The translations under genes were made by a program, and so were the position numbers. Positions 1-8,351 of a stretch of 64,000 bases of DNA are shown piece after piece. Numbering within the stretch: position 1 is the stretch's first letter; the number at the start of each line of letters is the position of its first letter. This stretch comes from Croceibacterium aestuarii. GTDB taxonomy: Bacteria > Pseudomonadota > Alphaproteobacteria > Sphingomonadales > Sphingomonadaceae. The notes under the pieces are model-generated. The model was not told where the DNA came from. It worked only from the letters and a program-made list of their open reading frames with translations, and searched no databases. The stretch lies in NCBI RefSeq assembly GCF_030657335.1, contig NZ_CP131039.1, positions 124,001-188,000 of the forward strand, read 5' to 3'.

Positions 1-2
1 CC

Positions 3-677
3 CGGGCGATGGAAGGGAAGTCTCCCGGCGTAGTCCGGGCGCAGCTCGGACGGTTCGGCTTTTCCGGCCACAAGGCGACGACCAAGGTCGCCAAGTTGTC
101 GGGCGGTGAGCGGGCGCGGTTGGCGCTGGCGCTGATTACGCGCGAGGCACCGCACCTGCTCATCCTCGACGAGCCGACCAACCACCTCGACGTCGACGCT
201 CGCGAAGCGCTGGTGCAGGCGCTCAACGACTTCGAAGGGGCCGTGATCCTGATCAGCCACGATCGCCACATGGTCGAACTCACCGCCGACCGCCTTGTCC
301 TCGTCGATAATGGTACGGCCGAGGATTACGCCGGCAGTATCGAGGATTACATCGACTTCGTCCTCGGCAGGAACCAGCCGAAGGAGGGCCGCGGCCCGAA
401 ACCCAGAAAGGATCGCAAGGCGGAAGCTCGAAATCGCGAGCAGGCCCGGCAGATTCGCGGCACCATCGGCGAGACCGAGCGGGGAATCGCCCGGCTGCAG
501 GAGCAGATCTCCGCCATCGATCTTGCGCTGAGCAACAATGCCCCGGCCAATTCTCCCCTCGCTGCGCTGCCGCCGGGCGAGCTCGCGCTGCAACGGGCGG
601 AGCTGGCACGCGAACTCGAAGATTTCGAACGGCGCTGGCTCGAGGCGAGCGAGAGCCTCGAGCGGCAGACGGCCTAG
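3..677 (+). CDS. ABC-F family ATPase, C-terminal part (5' end outside window)
   Basis: The reading frame is open from the left edge, so only the second ATPase half is present. An ABC signature LSGGERARLALAL (about nt 93-130) is followed by Walker B LLILDEPTNHLD with the TNHLD variant typical of ABC-F proteins, then the switch histidine in LISHDRH. No membrane segment is visible. The C-terminal 80 residues are charged and coiled-coil-like, as in Uup/ABCF3-type proteins. ABC-F proteins act on the ribosome (translation rescue, antibiotic protection) rather than in transport. Which subfamily this is cannot be decided from the fragment. Confidence 0.9.
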   Translation, partial: RAMEGKSPGVVRAQLGRFGFSGHKATTKVAKLSGGERARLALALITREAPHLLILDEPTNHLDVDAREALVQALNDFEGAVILISHDRHMVELTADRLVLVDNGTAEDYAGSIEDYIDFVLGRNQPKEGRGPKPRKDRKAEARNREQARQIRGTIGETERGIARLQEQISAIDLALSNNAPANSPLAALPPGELALQRAELARELEDFERRWLEASESLERQTA

Positions 678-683
678 GCAGCC

Positions 684-887
684 ATGCGCACCAGGCTGAG
701 CATCTGCCGCAAGAAGGCCAGCTACCGCAGCGGACGCGAGGCTATGGAGGCCGCGAGCACGATGTCCGCTCAGTTGCGGCACTACCGCTGCGACCGGTGC
801 TGGCAATTCCACCTCACCAGCCGCACCAAGGGCAAACGGATACCGCGACCGGACGGCCACGCAGGCGAAACCGAATGGCCGCGCTGA
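684..887 (+). CDS. Small Cys-pair protein upstream of rluE
   Basis: A 67-residue basic protein. The segment LRHYRCDRCWQFHLTSRTKG (residues 30-49) carries a CxxC pair and a histidine, like half of a zinc ribbon. The N-terminal RKKASYRSGREAMEAA resembles small phage or housekeeping proteins that turn one Cys/His motif into a tiny metal-binding fold. It starts 6 bp after the ABC-F stop and its stop overlaps the rluE start by 13 bp, so the genes are probably co-translated. No function is known to me. The coding call rests on the motif and the tight packing. Confidence 0.6.
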   Translation: MRTRLSICRKKASYRSGREAMEAASTMSAQLRHYRCDRCWQFHLTSRTKGKRIPRPDGHAGETEWPR

Positions 888-1438
888 TCCTCTTCAACAA
901 GCCGTTCCGGGTGCTCGCCCAGTTCACCGACGAACGCACCGCCGCTCCGCGCCGGACGCTGGCCGAGTTCATCGACCGACCCGGCTTCTACCCGGCGGGC
1001 AGGCTCGATTACGAGAGCGAGGGCCTGCTGGTCCTGTGCGACGACGGCAAAATGCAGGCGCGGATTGCCGATCCGCGTTTCAAGCTGCCCAAGACCTACC
1101 TGGTTCAGGTCGAAGGCGAACCGGACCGGGCGAGCCTCGACCGGCTGCGCTGCGGCATCGAGCTGAAAGACGGACGGACCAGGCCGGCCGATGCCGAGAC
1201 GATTACCGATCCGTGCCTGTGGCGGCGAGACCCGCCGATACGGGTTCGCAAGACCGTTGCCGACTCATGGCTCAGGATAACCATCAGCGAAGGCCGCAAT
1301 CGCCAGGTACGCCGGATGACCGCGGCCATCGGGCATCCCACCTTGCGGCTCGTGCGCTGGTCGGTGGGCGACTGGACTCTCGACGGATTGGGCGTGGGAG
1401 AATGGCGCACCGTCGCGGCCACTCTGCCGCTACGCTGA
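875..1438 (+). CDS. rluE: 23S rRNA pseudouridine synthase RluE
   Basis: A 187-residue RsuA/RluE-type pseudouridine synthase that isomerises a uridine in 23S rRNA (U2457 in E. coli). It opens with ILFNKPFRVLAQFTDE. The catalytic motif AGRLDYESEGLLVL contains the nucleophilic Asp, and EGRNRQVRRMTAAIGHPTLRLVR is the conserved C-terminal block. It lacks the N-terminal S4 domain seen in RsuA/RluB, which fits RluE. The ATG at 875 was chosen over the in-frame ATG at 797 because family homology begins exactly there. It overlaps the preceding small gene. Confidence 0.92.
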   Translation: MAALILFNKPFRVLAQFTDERTAAPRRTLAEFIDRPGFYPAGRLDYESEGLLVLCDDGKMQARIADPRFKLPKTYLVQVEGEPDRASLDRLRCGIELKDGRTRPADAETITDPCLWRRDPPIRVRKTVADSWLRITISEGRNRQVRRMTAAIGHPTLRLVRWSVGDWTLDGLGVGEWRTVAATLPLR

Positions 1439-1444
1439 AACGGT

Positions 1445-2596
1445 TCAGTCGTCGGGTTTGAAGGCTACGCTTCCTTCTCCGAGCAGGCGCAAGAGCAACG
1501 AAGCACCCTCGGCGGAGTCGAGAAGGTCGGGGCCGACCACCATGGAATCGGCGGCGCAGAGGCCCTCCGCGAACACCGCGACCGGGCCGGAACAGTCATG
1601 GGACCGCCCATCCACGAAGAGCATCAGCGCGCCCTCGCCGCGGCGGACGAAGGCGAAGCGGCTCGCCGGATTGCGCATCAGGGGAATGCCTGCGGATACG
1701 AACGAACGCAGTTCGTCGAGTTGGAGCGGTTGCTCGGGCCGCCAATCGATCTCCTGGTTCTTCGGCGCGGTGGCGTATTCCCCGAACCAGCACGCGAAGT
1801 CGTCGCCCGAAGCCATCCGCTCGGTGACCATCTCCTGCAACCTCGCGAGTGCGTGCGCCGAAATCTCGCCGGGATTAGCCTGTAATGCCAGGTCCGCGTC
1901 GGAAAAGCGGTCGTCGTCGTCGAGTTCCGAAGCCAGGTGTTCGGCCCAGCCGGCGATCAGTTCGCTCCGCGAGGGCGCGCGGAAACCGATCGAATAGGTC
2001 ATGCAGTCGCCGCCCACGGCGATGCCGTTGTGGGCGTAGCCGGGCGGGACATAGAGAATGTCGCCCGGGTCGAGAATCCATTCGTCGGTCGGCTCGAAAT
2101 GCGCGAGCAAGCGCAAGTCGTCGTGGGGCAACAAAGGCGTGGACTGATCGCAGCGCGCGCCGATCTGCCACCGGCGCTGGCCCAATCCCTGGACCAGGAA
2201 CACATCGTAATTATCGAAATGGGCGCCGACGCCGCCCTCATCGACGGCATAGCTCACCATGACATCGTCGACGCGCCAGTTCGGAATGAATCTGAACGGC
2301 GTCAGCAGCTCGGCAACCGCGGGCACGTGGTGGTCGACCGCCTGGACGAGGAGCGTCCACCTCTGCGCAGCCAGTTTTTCGAATCTGCCAGCCGACAACG
2401 GCCCGTGTTCGAGTTGCCATCGATCCGACGCGCGCAAGACGAGGCGGGATTCGACTTCCGGCTCGCAGGCGAGGCCGGCCAGTTCATCCGGTTCGAGCGG
2501 ATTGCGCCACGCGTCCCAAGGATTGCGCATCAGCAGCGGTCGCTTCTGCCAGGTTTCGCGCAGGAACGTCCCGGTATCGAAGTTGGCGAGCAGCAT
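1445..2596 (-). CDS. JmjC/cupin ribosomal oxygenase-like protein (RoxA/YcfD family)
   Basis: A 383-residue 2-oxoglutarate/Fe(II) oxygenase of the cupin-4 family. In E. coli the homologue YcfD (RoxA) hydroxylates an arginine of ribosomal protein L16. It opens with WQKRPLLMRNPW. The iron site is read from AHFDNYDVFLVQGLGQRRWQ (HxD) and PPGYAHNG (distal His). The C-terminal third is the winged-helix-like part typical of RoxA. The reading frame extends farther upstream, but ATG 2596 overlaps the stop of the preceding gene by one base (TGATG) and matches the family start. The substrate is inferred from family only. Confidence 0.8.
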   Translation of the reverse strand: MLLANFDTGTFLRETWQKRPLLMRNPWDAWRNPLEPDELAGLACEPEVESRLVLRASDRWQLEHGPLSAGRFEKLAAQRWTLLVQAVDHHVPAVAELLTPFRFIPNWRVDDVMVSYAVDEGGVGAHFDNYDVFLVQGLGQRRWQIGARCDQSTPLLPHDDLRLLAHFEPTDEWILDPGDILYVPPGYAHNGIAVGGDCMTYSIGFRAPSRSELIAGWAEHLASELDDDDRFSDADLALQANPGEISAHALARLQEMVTERMASGDDFACWFGEYATAPKNQEIDWRPEQPLQLDELRSFVSAGIPLMRNPASRFAFVRRGEGALMLFVDGRSHDCSGPVAVFAEGLCAADSMVVGPDLLDSAEGASLLLRLLGEGSVAFKPDD

Positions 2597-2865
2597 CACC
2601 GCTCGCCGTCCTTCTCGGCCGCAGCCATCAGGTCCATGAAATCGCGCGCCGCCTCGCGGTCGGCCTGGTCCTCGAACGCAACGTCGAGGTCGGGCGCCAT
2701 TCCCATGAGGTGGAGGAACGTCCACAGGGCAAAGCGCTTGCCCGGATCCTGCTCGAGACCGAGATCGACCAGGGCGTGCTCGACGCCGGCGGACTGCACG
2801 GCAGGGCTGAGAGCCGCAAGGTCGGTGCTGCCGAAATAGCGCCTTAGCAGATCGTCGAGGTCCAT
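2596..2865 (-). CDS. Small conserved protein coupled to the cupin oxygenase
   Basis: An 89-residue acidic, soluble protein with no membrane segment or metal motif. It begins MDLDDLLRRYFGS and ends in a charged tail. The stop codon shares one base with the start of the downstream oxygenase gene, a strong sign of translational coupling. It could be a helper or substrate-recruitment factor for the oxygenase, but that is inference from neighbourhood. I do not recognise a domain. Confidence 0.6.
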   Translation of the reverse strand: MDLDDLLRRYFGSTDLAALSPAVQSAGVEHALVDLGLEQDPGKRFALWTFLHLMGMAPDLDVAFEDQADREAARDFMDLMAAAEKDGER

Positions 2866-2906
2866 CGCTCGCCACCCATAGTTCGCCGGAAAAACGGCGG
2901 GAGTAT

Positions 2907-3539
2907 TCAGGTCCTGATGTCGGCCAAAACTGCCGCGCGCAGCTCGTCGATACCCAGCTTCGTCTCCGAGCTGGTGACGTGGACCTGAGGGTATGCGGCG
3001 GGATGCTTGCGCGCTTCTGCTTCGACCTGCGCCAGCGTCGCCGCCAGCTCGCTCGCCTTGATCTTGTCGGCCTTGGTCAGCACCAGCCGGTAACCGACAG
3101 CCGATTCGTCGAGCATTTTCATCATCTCGCTATCGACCGGCTTCACGCCGTGCCGCGCGTCGATGAGGACCAGCGTGCGCTTGAGCACCGGGCGGCCGCG
3201 CAAATAGGTGCGGACCAGCTGCTTCCACTTCTCGACCACCTTCACCGGCGCCTTGGCGAAGCCGTAGCCGGGCATGTCGACCAGCCGGAACTGCGTCGGC
3301 TCGCCGACCTCGAAGAAGTTGAGCTCCTGCGTGCGCCCGGGCGTGACCGACGTGCGAGCGATCGCCCGGCGTCCGGTCAGCGCATTGAGTAGCGAAGACT
3401 TGCCGACATTCGAGCGGCCGCAGAACGCGACCTCGGGCACGTCGCCCTCGGGCAGAAACTTGAGCTGCGGCGCCGAGAGCAGGAACTCGACGCGGCCCGA
3501 GAACAGGCGGCTGGCCTCCTCCGCCAGGTCGTCAGCCAT
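2907..3539 (-). CDS. engB: Ribosome biogenesis GTPase EngB (YihA/YsxC)
   Basis: A 210-residue GTPase needed for late 50S subunit assembly. The G1 motif GRSNVGKSS is at residues 41-49, switch I TPGRTQ follows, G3 is DMPGYG and G4 is TKAD, all in canonical spacing. It lies directly downstream of yidC in the rpmH-rnpA-yidD-yidC-engB cluster, the usual order in alphaproteobacteria. The ATG at 3539 gives a normal-length protein. Nothing unusual is seen. Confidence 0.96.
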   Translation of the reverse strand: MADDLAEEASRLFSGRVEFLLSAPQLKFLPEGDVPEVAFCGRSNVGKSSLLNALTGRRAIARTSVTPGRTQELNFFEVGEPTQFRLVDMPGYGFAKAPVKVVEKWKQLVRTYLRGRPVLKRTLVLIDARHGVKPVDSEMMKMLDESAVGYRLVLTKADKIKASELAATLAQVEAEARKHPAAYPQVHVTSSETKLGIDELRAAVLADIRT

Positions 3540-3566
3540 TCCGCCTATCCCGAGCTTGGCGAAGGA

Positions 3567-5369
3567 TCACCCTTCGAGCTTCCCGCGCTCCGAGGCGCGA
3601 ACCTTGTCCGCCTGGTCCTTCTTGGCCTGCGCTTTCAATTGCGGGTGCTTCGAATAGAGGTACTGCTGCTGCGCCACCGAGAGCACGTTCGAGGTGATCC
3701 AGTAGAGCAGCAGCCCGGCCGCGAACGGCGCCATGACGAACATCATCACCCACGGCATGATCGAAAAGATCTGCTGCTGCATCGGGTCCATCGCCGCCGG
3801 ATTGAGGCGGAAGGTCAGCCACATCGTCGCGCCGAGCAGCAGCGCGAGCGGACCGATCGCCAGAAAACCGGGCACCGCGAAGTCGAGCAGGCCGAACAGG
3901 TTGAGGATATGCGCCGGATCGGGCGCCGACAGGTCCTTGATCCACAGCACGAAGGGCTGGTGGCGCATCTCGATCGACAAGAGCAGCGTCTTGTACAGCG
4001 CGAAGAACACGGGGATCTGCACGAACATCGGCAGGCAGCCGGAGAGCGGATTGATCTTCTCCTCGCGGTAGAGCTTGCTCATCTCTTCCTGGAGCTTGAC
4101 CTTGTCGTCCTTGTAGCGCTCCTGCAGCGCCTTCATCTTGGGCTGCACCGCGCGCATCTGCGCCATGCTGGCGAAGCCCTTTTGCGCCACCGGGAACATC
4201 AGCCCGCGGATGATGACGGTCAGCAGCATGATGGCCACGCCGAAATTGCCGACGAGGTGGAACAGCTCCTTGAGCAGCCAGAAGATCGGTTTCTCGAACC
4301 AGCGGAACCAGCCCCAGTCGATCGACAGCCCGAAATTGCCCACGCCCTGCTCCTCGTAGGCGTCGAGGACGTCGCTTTCCTTGGCTCCGGCGAACAACCG
4401 CGTGGTGCGGGTCGCCTGCCGGCCCGGCGCCACGGTCACGGGGTCGTAAATGACGTCGGCGCGATAGTCGGCATTGCCCAGCGCACGGAAGTCGCTCGTC
4501 GTCGCTGCGCCGTCCTGCGGGATCAGCGCGGAGAGCCAGTAGATGTCGGTAAACCCGATCCACCCGGTCTTGCCTTCGGGCGAAACTTGCCGGGCATCGT
4601 CGAGGTCGTCGTAGTCATAGCTGAAATTGACCGACCCGCCGAACTGGCCGAGCGGGCCCGACTGCACGTTCCAGGTATCACGGCTGGCGGTCTTGCTGGT
4701 GCGGTTGAGGAAGGCATAGGGCTGCGCCACCACCGGCATCGCTGCGGTGTTGACCATGGTCTGCTTGGCCGTGAGCATGTAGCGGTCGTCGACCGAGAAA
4801 ACGGTGCGGAATGTCTGCCCCTCGCCGTTGTCCCAGGTCAGCGTCACCGGCCGGCCGGGGGCCAGCGGTCCGCCCGAGGTCTGCCACTCGGTCTTTGCAT
4901 CGGGCAGCTTGATGCCGTCCCCGACCCAACCGAACTGGGCGAACTGCTGCGCCGGCGTGCCGGCCGGCGAGAACAGCCGCACGGGGCCCGAATCCTTCTC
5001 GACCGTCTGGCGATGGGTCTTGAGCGTGACGTCGTCGATGCGCGCGCCCACCGGGTTGATCGAGCCGGCGACCTCGGGTGCGTCGATCCGGACGCGGTCG
5101 GGCGTCTTGAGTTCGACCGCGAGGTCCTTCTCTTCAAGAGCGATGTCGCCGGCGGCGGTGAGCCCACCTTCGCGCGAACGGGTTCGCGAGTTGATCGCCG
5201 GTTCCTCTTCGGAGGACACGCTTGCCTTATCGCTCGGCACACGAGCGGGGGCGGAGGCGACGGCCGGCTCGTCGGGCTGCGGATAGAGCCAGTTCATGGC
5301 GAAATCCCAGCCGAACAGCAGAGCTGCGCTCAGCACGACGGCGAGGATTAGATTGCGCTGGTTGTCCAC
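3567..5369 (-). CDS. yidC: Membrane protein insertase YidC
   Basis: A 600-residue Oxa1/YidC insertase of the Gram-negative type. It begins with a membrane anchor, LILAVVLSAALLFGWDFAMNW. A large periplasmic beta-super-sandwich domain follows (about residues 60-350). The insertase core starts near FEKPIFWLLKELFHLVGNFGVAIM, with NPLSGCLPMFVQIPVFFALYK and the C-terminal hairpins. It inserts inner-membrane proteins alone or with SecYEG. It is preceded by yidD and followed 27 bp later by engB. A long open frame on the opposite strand (3639-5351) is a shadow. Confidence 0.97.
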   Translation of the reverse strand: MDNQRNLILAVVLSAALLFGWDFAMNWLYPQPDEPAVASAPARVPSDKASVSSEEEPAINSRTRSREGGLTAAGDIALEEKDLAVELKTPDRVRIDAPEVAGSINPVGARIDDVTLKTHRQTVEKDSGPVRLFSPAGTPAQQFAQFGWVGDGIKLPDAKTEWQTSGGPLAPGRPVTLTWDNGEGQTFRTVFSVDDRYMLTAKQTMVNTAAMPVVAQPYAFLNRTSKTASRDTWNVQSGPLGQFGGSVNFSYDYDDLDDARQVSPEGKTGWIGFTDIYWLSALIPQDGAATTSDFRALGNADYRADVIYDPVTVAPGRQATRTTRLFAGAKESDVLDAYEEQGVGNFGLSIDWGWFRWFEKPIFWLLKELFHLVGNFGVAIMLLTVIIRGLMFPVAQKGFASMAQMRAVQPKMKALQERYKDDKVKLQEEMSKLYREEKINPLSGCLPMFVQIPVFFALYKTLLLSIEMRHQPFVLWIKDLSAPDPAHILNLFGLLDFAVPGFLAIGPLALLLGATMWLTFRLNPAAMDPMQQQIFSIMPWVMMFVMAPFAAGLLLYWITSNVLSVAQQQYLYSKHPQLKAQAKKDQADKVRASERGKLEG

Positions 5370-5402
5370 GAAAGATCCCTAGTTACGAACTCATGCGAGG
5401 CA

Positions 5403-5612
5403 TTACGGCACCGGGTCGTGCCCATGTCCCCCCCAAGGGTGGCAGCGCAATATACGCTTGATCGCCATCCATCCACCCTTGATCGCCCCATATTTCTGCA
5501 AGGCGTCGATAGCGTACTGCGAACACGATGGTTGATATCGGCACGATGGCGGCAGGATCATGCTCGGACCGAGCTGCCAGGCCCGGGCGACGAGGATCAG
5601 AACCCGCTTCAC
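5403..5612 (-). CDS. yidD: Membrane protein insertion efficiency factor YidD
   Basis: A 69-residue YidD protein with the conserved [25 protein letters not shown] block and the terminal [12 protein letters not shown] motif. It assists YidC-dependent insertion at the inner membrane. Its ATG overlaps the rnpA stop by 4 bp (ATGA) and yidC begins 33 bp downstream, so the three genes are probably one transcript. The length and all conserved cysteines are normal. Confidence 0.95.
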   Translation of the reverse strand: MKRVLILVARAWQLGPSMILPPSCRYQPSCSQYAIDALQKYGAIKGGWMAIKRILRCHPWGGHGHDPVP

Positions 5613-5974
5613 TTCCTGCGCCTGCGGGCCGGGTCGCCCTTGCCTTCACGCGCCCGCGCGAGCGCCTGCGAAAGCTCCTCGCGCATGCGCGCGAAATCGC
5701 GTTCGACTCCGCCTTCCCGGCCAATCAATACATGGTCGGTATCGGCCAGGCCCTCGGCGGGAAGTGCACCGCGCAGCAATTCGCGAAAGCGCCGCTTCAT
5801 GCGGTTGCGCACCACCGCATTGCCGATTTTCTTGGTTACCGTCACCCCGAAGCGCTTGCCCAGCCCCTCGTTGCCGCGCGTCAGCAGCACGAACCCGGTG
5901 CGCGCATTGCGCAGCCCTCGGTTGGCGGCGAGAAAGTGCGCGCGGCGCCGTATCGTCGAGATCTCAGAGGTCAT
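5609..5974 (-). CDS. rnpA: Ribonuclease P protein component
   Basis: A 121-residue RNase P protein subunit that binds the catalytic RNA and matures tRNA 5' ends. The frame carries the RNR signature [19 protein letters not shown], preceded by [20 protein letters not shown]. The open frame runs further upstream to 6100, but that extension lies in a structured repeat and has no family similarity. The ATG at 5974 ([15 protein letters not shown]) is the family-like start. The gene is separated from rpmH by an unusually long 308-bp spacer that holds the repeat described at 6040-6264. Confidence 0.94.
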   Translation of the reverse strand: MTSEISTIRRRAHFLAANRGLRNARTGFVLLTRGNEGLGKRFGVTVTKKIGNAVVRNRMKRRFRELLRGALPAEGLADTDHVLIGREGGVERDFARMREELSQALARAREGKGDPARRRRK

Positions 5975-6039
5975 TCCGGGGGCCAATGTAGGAGCTGATT
6001 CGCGAGGTCGGAAGCGGCGCCCTCTTTTTGCTTCATGCC

Positions 6040-6264
6040 CGCCCATCCGGGCGGGCGTCCTCGGTGCTGTTCCCTCCGCCCCTGCGGGACTGCGGGGCAC
6101 CTGCGGGCGGCCGGTCGGCCTTGCGGCTCCCTGGTCGGGAGCCGGACTCGCACAAACCTGTCAGGTTGATCGGGTTCTTGGTCGCGGCAGCCAAAGCGCA
6201 ACCGCGCGTCCGCAGCGGGGGCGGCTTGCCGCCCGCCTAGCGAGGACGAACGCCCGGATGGGCG
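6040..6264. repeat. MITE-like element with hairpin-forming inverted ends between rpmH and rnpA
   Basis: The two ends are imperfect inverted copies. Positions 6040-6063 match the reverse complement of 6241-6264 at 22 of 24 bases. Each end also sits in its own perfect hairpin: 6037-6056 (8-bp stem, loop ATCC) and 6247-6268 (9-bp stem, loop GGAT). Inside are a 7-bp stem at 6125-6143, the near-palindrome AACCTGTCAGGTT at 6155-6167, and a GGCGGC/GCCGCC hairpin near 6220. The 101-codon open frame across it looks like a by-product of its composition. It may be a dispersed extragenic repeat or a structured RNA spacer in the rpmH-rnpA transcript. Confidence 0.7.
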
Positions 6265-6282
6265 TTCGAAAAACAAAATGAA

Positions 6283-6417
6283 TCAGGCGCTCAGCGTCTT
6301 GCGGCCGCGGGCGCGGCGGGCGCGCAGGATCTTGCGGCCGCCGACGGTGGCCTTGCGCGCGCGGAAGCCGTGGCGGCGCTTGCGCACGAGATTGCTCGGC
6401 TGGAAAGTGCGCTTCAT
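6283..6417 (-). CDS. rpmH: 50S ribosomal protein L34
   Basis: A 44-residue L34 with the full family sequence, from [19 protein letters not shown] through [13 protein letters not shown]. It is the first gene of the rpmH-rnpA-yidD-yidC cluster. The start was placed at 6417, which gives the standard length. The frame extends 18 codons upstream, but that part runs into an intrinsic terminator at 6439-6467. Confidence 0.97.
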   Translation of the reverse strand: MKRTFQPSNLVRKRRHGFRARKATVGGRKILRARRARGRKTLSA

Positions 6418-6438
6418 GGGACGTGTCCTCGAATTCAA

Positions 6439-6467
6439 TAAAAAAATGGCCGCCCGCAAAGGCGGCC
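6439..6467 (-). terminator. Intrinsic terminator just upstream of rpmH
   Basis: Read on the minus strand, a 7-bp GC stem (6448-6454 with 6461-6467, loop of 6) is followed by a run of seven to eight T. It lies 20 bp after the stop of the exported-protein gene at 6487 and only about 22 bp before the rpmH ATG. It most simply ends the upstream gene, but its position leaves almost no room for an rpmH promoter downstream of it. Confidence 0.8.
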
Positions 6468-6486
6468 TCAATCTGTGGACGCGCGG

Positions 6487-7215
6487 TTAGTTGAGTGAGA
6501 GCCCCAAGTCAAGATAGGCGAGCTTCGGCGCTTCCCCCTCGCCGCCCTGCCCGATCCACTGCCGCATCTCCGCCCCGCTCAGCCACCGCGCCTGCTCGAA
6601 CGGCACCGAGTTGGTCATCGCATAGAACGCCCGCGCTTCGTCGGCACTCATACCCATTTCGCGGTAATAGGCGAGATACTTGGCGTTCTCCGGCGCGCTT
6701 TCGGCATAGTCGGAGGCCTGCAGACCGTCTTCGTCCTCCCAGGCGTGAACCGCGAACTCGGCCCCCTCATCGATCTCGCGCCTCGTTCCCGCGAGAAACA
6801 GTTCCACTCCGCCCGAACGCACCGAACCTCCGTCGGGGACGTGCGTCGCCAGCCCGGCGGCCCGAATCATTCGCCCGAGTTTCAGGTTCGCCCGATCGTC
6901 GAACGTCCCAGCGCACTCGATCATGTCGAGCCGGTCGAGCTGCGGAAAGTCGCGAAGCATCGCCGCAAATTGCCCCGGGCTGCGCGTATCCGTGACACCG
7001 ACCAGCGCCGCGGTCCGGTCGTCGAGCACACGAAACGGCCCGTAGGCGGCGATCGCCCCGTCCGCCGCTTCGACCGCCGGCGGCATGACGAAGCGCGTCG
7101 CGGAACCGCCGACCTCGACCCATTCCTCGACCGTGACGACCCCGCGCTGCTGCGCCTGCGCCGGAGCGGCGGCGAAAGCGGCTAGGGCCAGGACAAGGCA
7201 GGCGGACCAACGCAT
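6487..7215 (-). CDS. Exported ClpP/crotonase-fold-like protein (COG3904-like)
   Basis: A 242-residue protein with a clear signal peptide (MRWSACLVLALAAFAAAPAQAQQ). The segment GRMIRAAGLATHVPDGGSVRSGGVELFLAG followed by GAEFAVHAW resembles the COG3904 periplasmic proteins, which have a ClpP/crotonase fold. Those usually show C-x-SAC at the nucleophile loop; here it reads RSGGVELF, so activity is uncertain. It is followed by the terminator at 6439-6467. The function is not known to me, and the family link is from memory of the motif pattern. Confidence 0.7.
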   Translation of the reverse strand: MRWSACLVLALAAFAAAPAQAQQRGVVTVEEWVEVGGSATRFVMPPAVEAADGAIAAYGPFRVLDDRTAALVGVTDTRSPGQFAAMLRDFPQLDRLDMIECAGTFDDRANLKLGRMIRAAGLATHVPDGGSVRSGGVELFLAGTRREIDEGAEFAVHAWEDEDGLQASDYAESAPENAKYLAYYREMGMSADEARAFYAMTNSVPFEQARWLSGAEMRQWIGQGGEGEAPKLAYLDLGLSLN

Positions 7216-7365
7216 CGCCGAACCCTCGGCCCGCGCCGGTCACCCAGACGTAAAGACAAGCGGTTGCCGGCGGATTCACCATAGCGCCCGAAGCGGAGCG
7301 GATTTGCTTTGGTTTTTCTCGACATAGCCCCGCGCCGCGCTATCGTCGCCCCTCAGGGGGATTAC

Positions 7366-8295
7366 GTGGTCGCACTCGTATCGACTGTCGCCTATCTCGG
7401 GCTCGAGGCGCGCGCCGTCGAGGTGCAGTGCCAGGTTGCCCCGGGCCTGCCGCGCTTCAACATCGTCGGTCTGCCCGACAAGGCCGTCGGCGAGAGCCGG
7501 GAGCGGGTCCAGGCCGCGCTTGCCGCGATGGGGCTGGCGCTGCCGCCCAAGCGCATCACCATCAACCTCTCCCCCGCCGACCTGCCCAAGGAAGGCAGCC
7601 ACTACGACTTGCCGATTGCGCTCGCCCTGCTCGCGGCGATGGGGGTGACAGACGCCGAACAGCTCGGCGACTGGATCGCGGTCGGCGAACTGGCGCTCGA
7701 CGGGCGGGTGGTGGCGAGCCCCGGTGTGCTGCTCGCGGCAATTTTTGCCAGCGGAGCGGACAAGGGGTTGATCTGCCCCGCCGCGCAAGGCGCCGAGGCG
7801 CGCTGGGCCAGCGGCATCCCGGTCTGTGCCGCGCCCGATCTCGTCAGCCTGCTTAACCACCTCAAGGGCACGCAGACGCTTCCCGAGCCGCAACCCGGCG
7901 AAGCGGTCGAAGCGGAAGCGGGGCCGGACCTCAAACAGGTCAAGGGCCAGGAGATCGCCAAGCGTGCGCTCGAGATCGCCGCCGCCGGGGGCCACAACCT
8001 CCTGATGATCGGTCCCCCAGGCGCCGGCAAGTCGCTCCTCGCCGCGTGCCTTCCCGGAATCCTCCCGCCGATGACCCCGGGCGAGGCGCTCGAAGCCTCG
8101 ATGGTGCAGTCGGTCGCCGGCACGCTCGAAGGCGGGCGCATCTCGCGCCGCCGGCCCTACCGCGACCCGCACCATTCCGCCTCGATCGCTGCGCTGACCG
8201 GCGGCGGCCTCAGGGTCAAGCCGGGCGAAGTCAGCCTGGCGCACCTCGGGGTGCTGTTCCTCGACGAACTGCCCGAGTTCCACGGCATTATGTAG
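7366..8295 (+). pseudogene. comM: comM, 5' part: Mg-chelatase-like ATPase cut by a transposon
   Basis: This is the N-terminal 305 codons of ComM, the hexameric AAA+ helicase-like protein that helps integrate incoming DNA in natural transformation. The N-terminal ChlI-type domain (VALVSTVAYLGLEARAVEV) is intact and Walker A GPPGAGKS lies near residue 215. GTG 7366 is preceded by a good Shine-Dalgarno sequence (AGGGGG at 7355-7360) and matches the family start. After LPEF the frame enters the transposon and stops at 8293-8295. Joining 7366-8282 to 11991-12582 restores a continuous 502-residue frame, so the gene was intact before insertion. Confidence 0.93.
8275..8282. repeat. Target-site duplication, left copy (GAGTTCCA)
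   Basis: The 8 bp immediately outside the left inverted repeat are identical to the 8 bp outside the right one (11983-11990). Eight-base duplications are the norm for IS1595-family insertions. Removing one copy plus the element restores the comM frame exactly. Confidence 0.95.
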
Positions 8296-8306
8296 CAAAC
8301 GCACCA
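8283..8306 (+). repeat. Left terminal inverted repeat of the IS1595 element
   Basis: The 24 bp starting CGGCATTATGTAGCAAACGC are the exact reverse complement of 11959-11982. Identity ends abruptly on both inner sides. Confidence 0.95.
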
Positions 8307-8351
8307 ACACGGGGATAGATGCCATCGCCCGCAATCCCCTATGTATCGGAT

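Noticed and set aside
3639-5351. 570-codon plus-strand open frame
   Set aside because: It is antisense to yidC, rich in His/Arg/Glu as expected for the shadow of a GC-rich gene, with no domain or ribosome binding site.
5971-6276. 101-codon minus-strand frame in the rpmH-rnpA spacer
   Set aside because: It consists almost wholly of the palindromic repeat, is low complexity, and continues into rnpA without a plausible start. I treat it as a by-product of the repeat.
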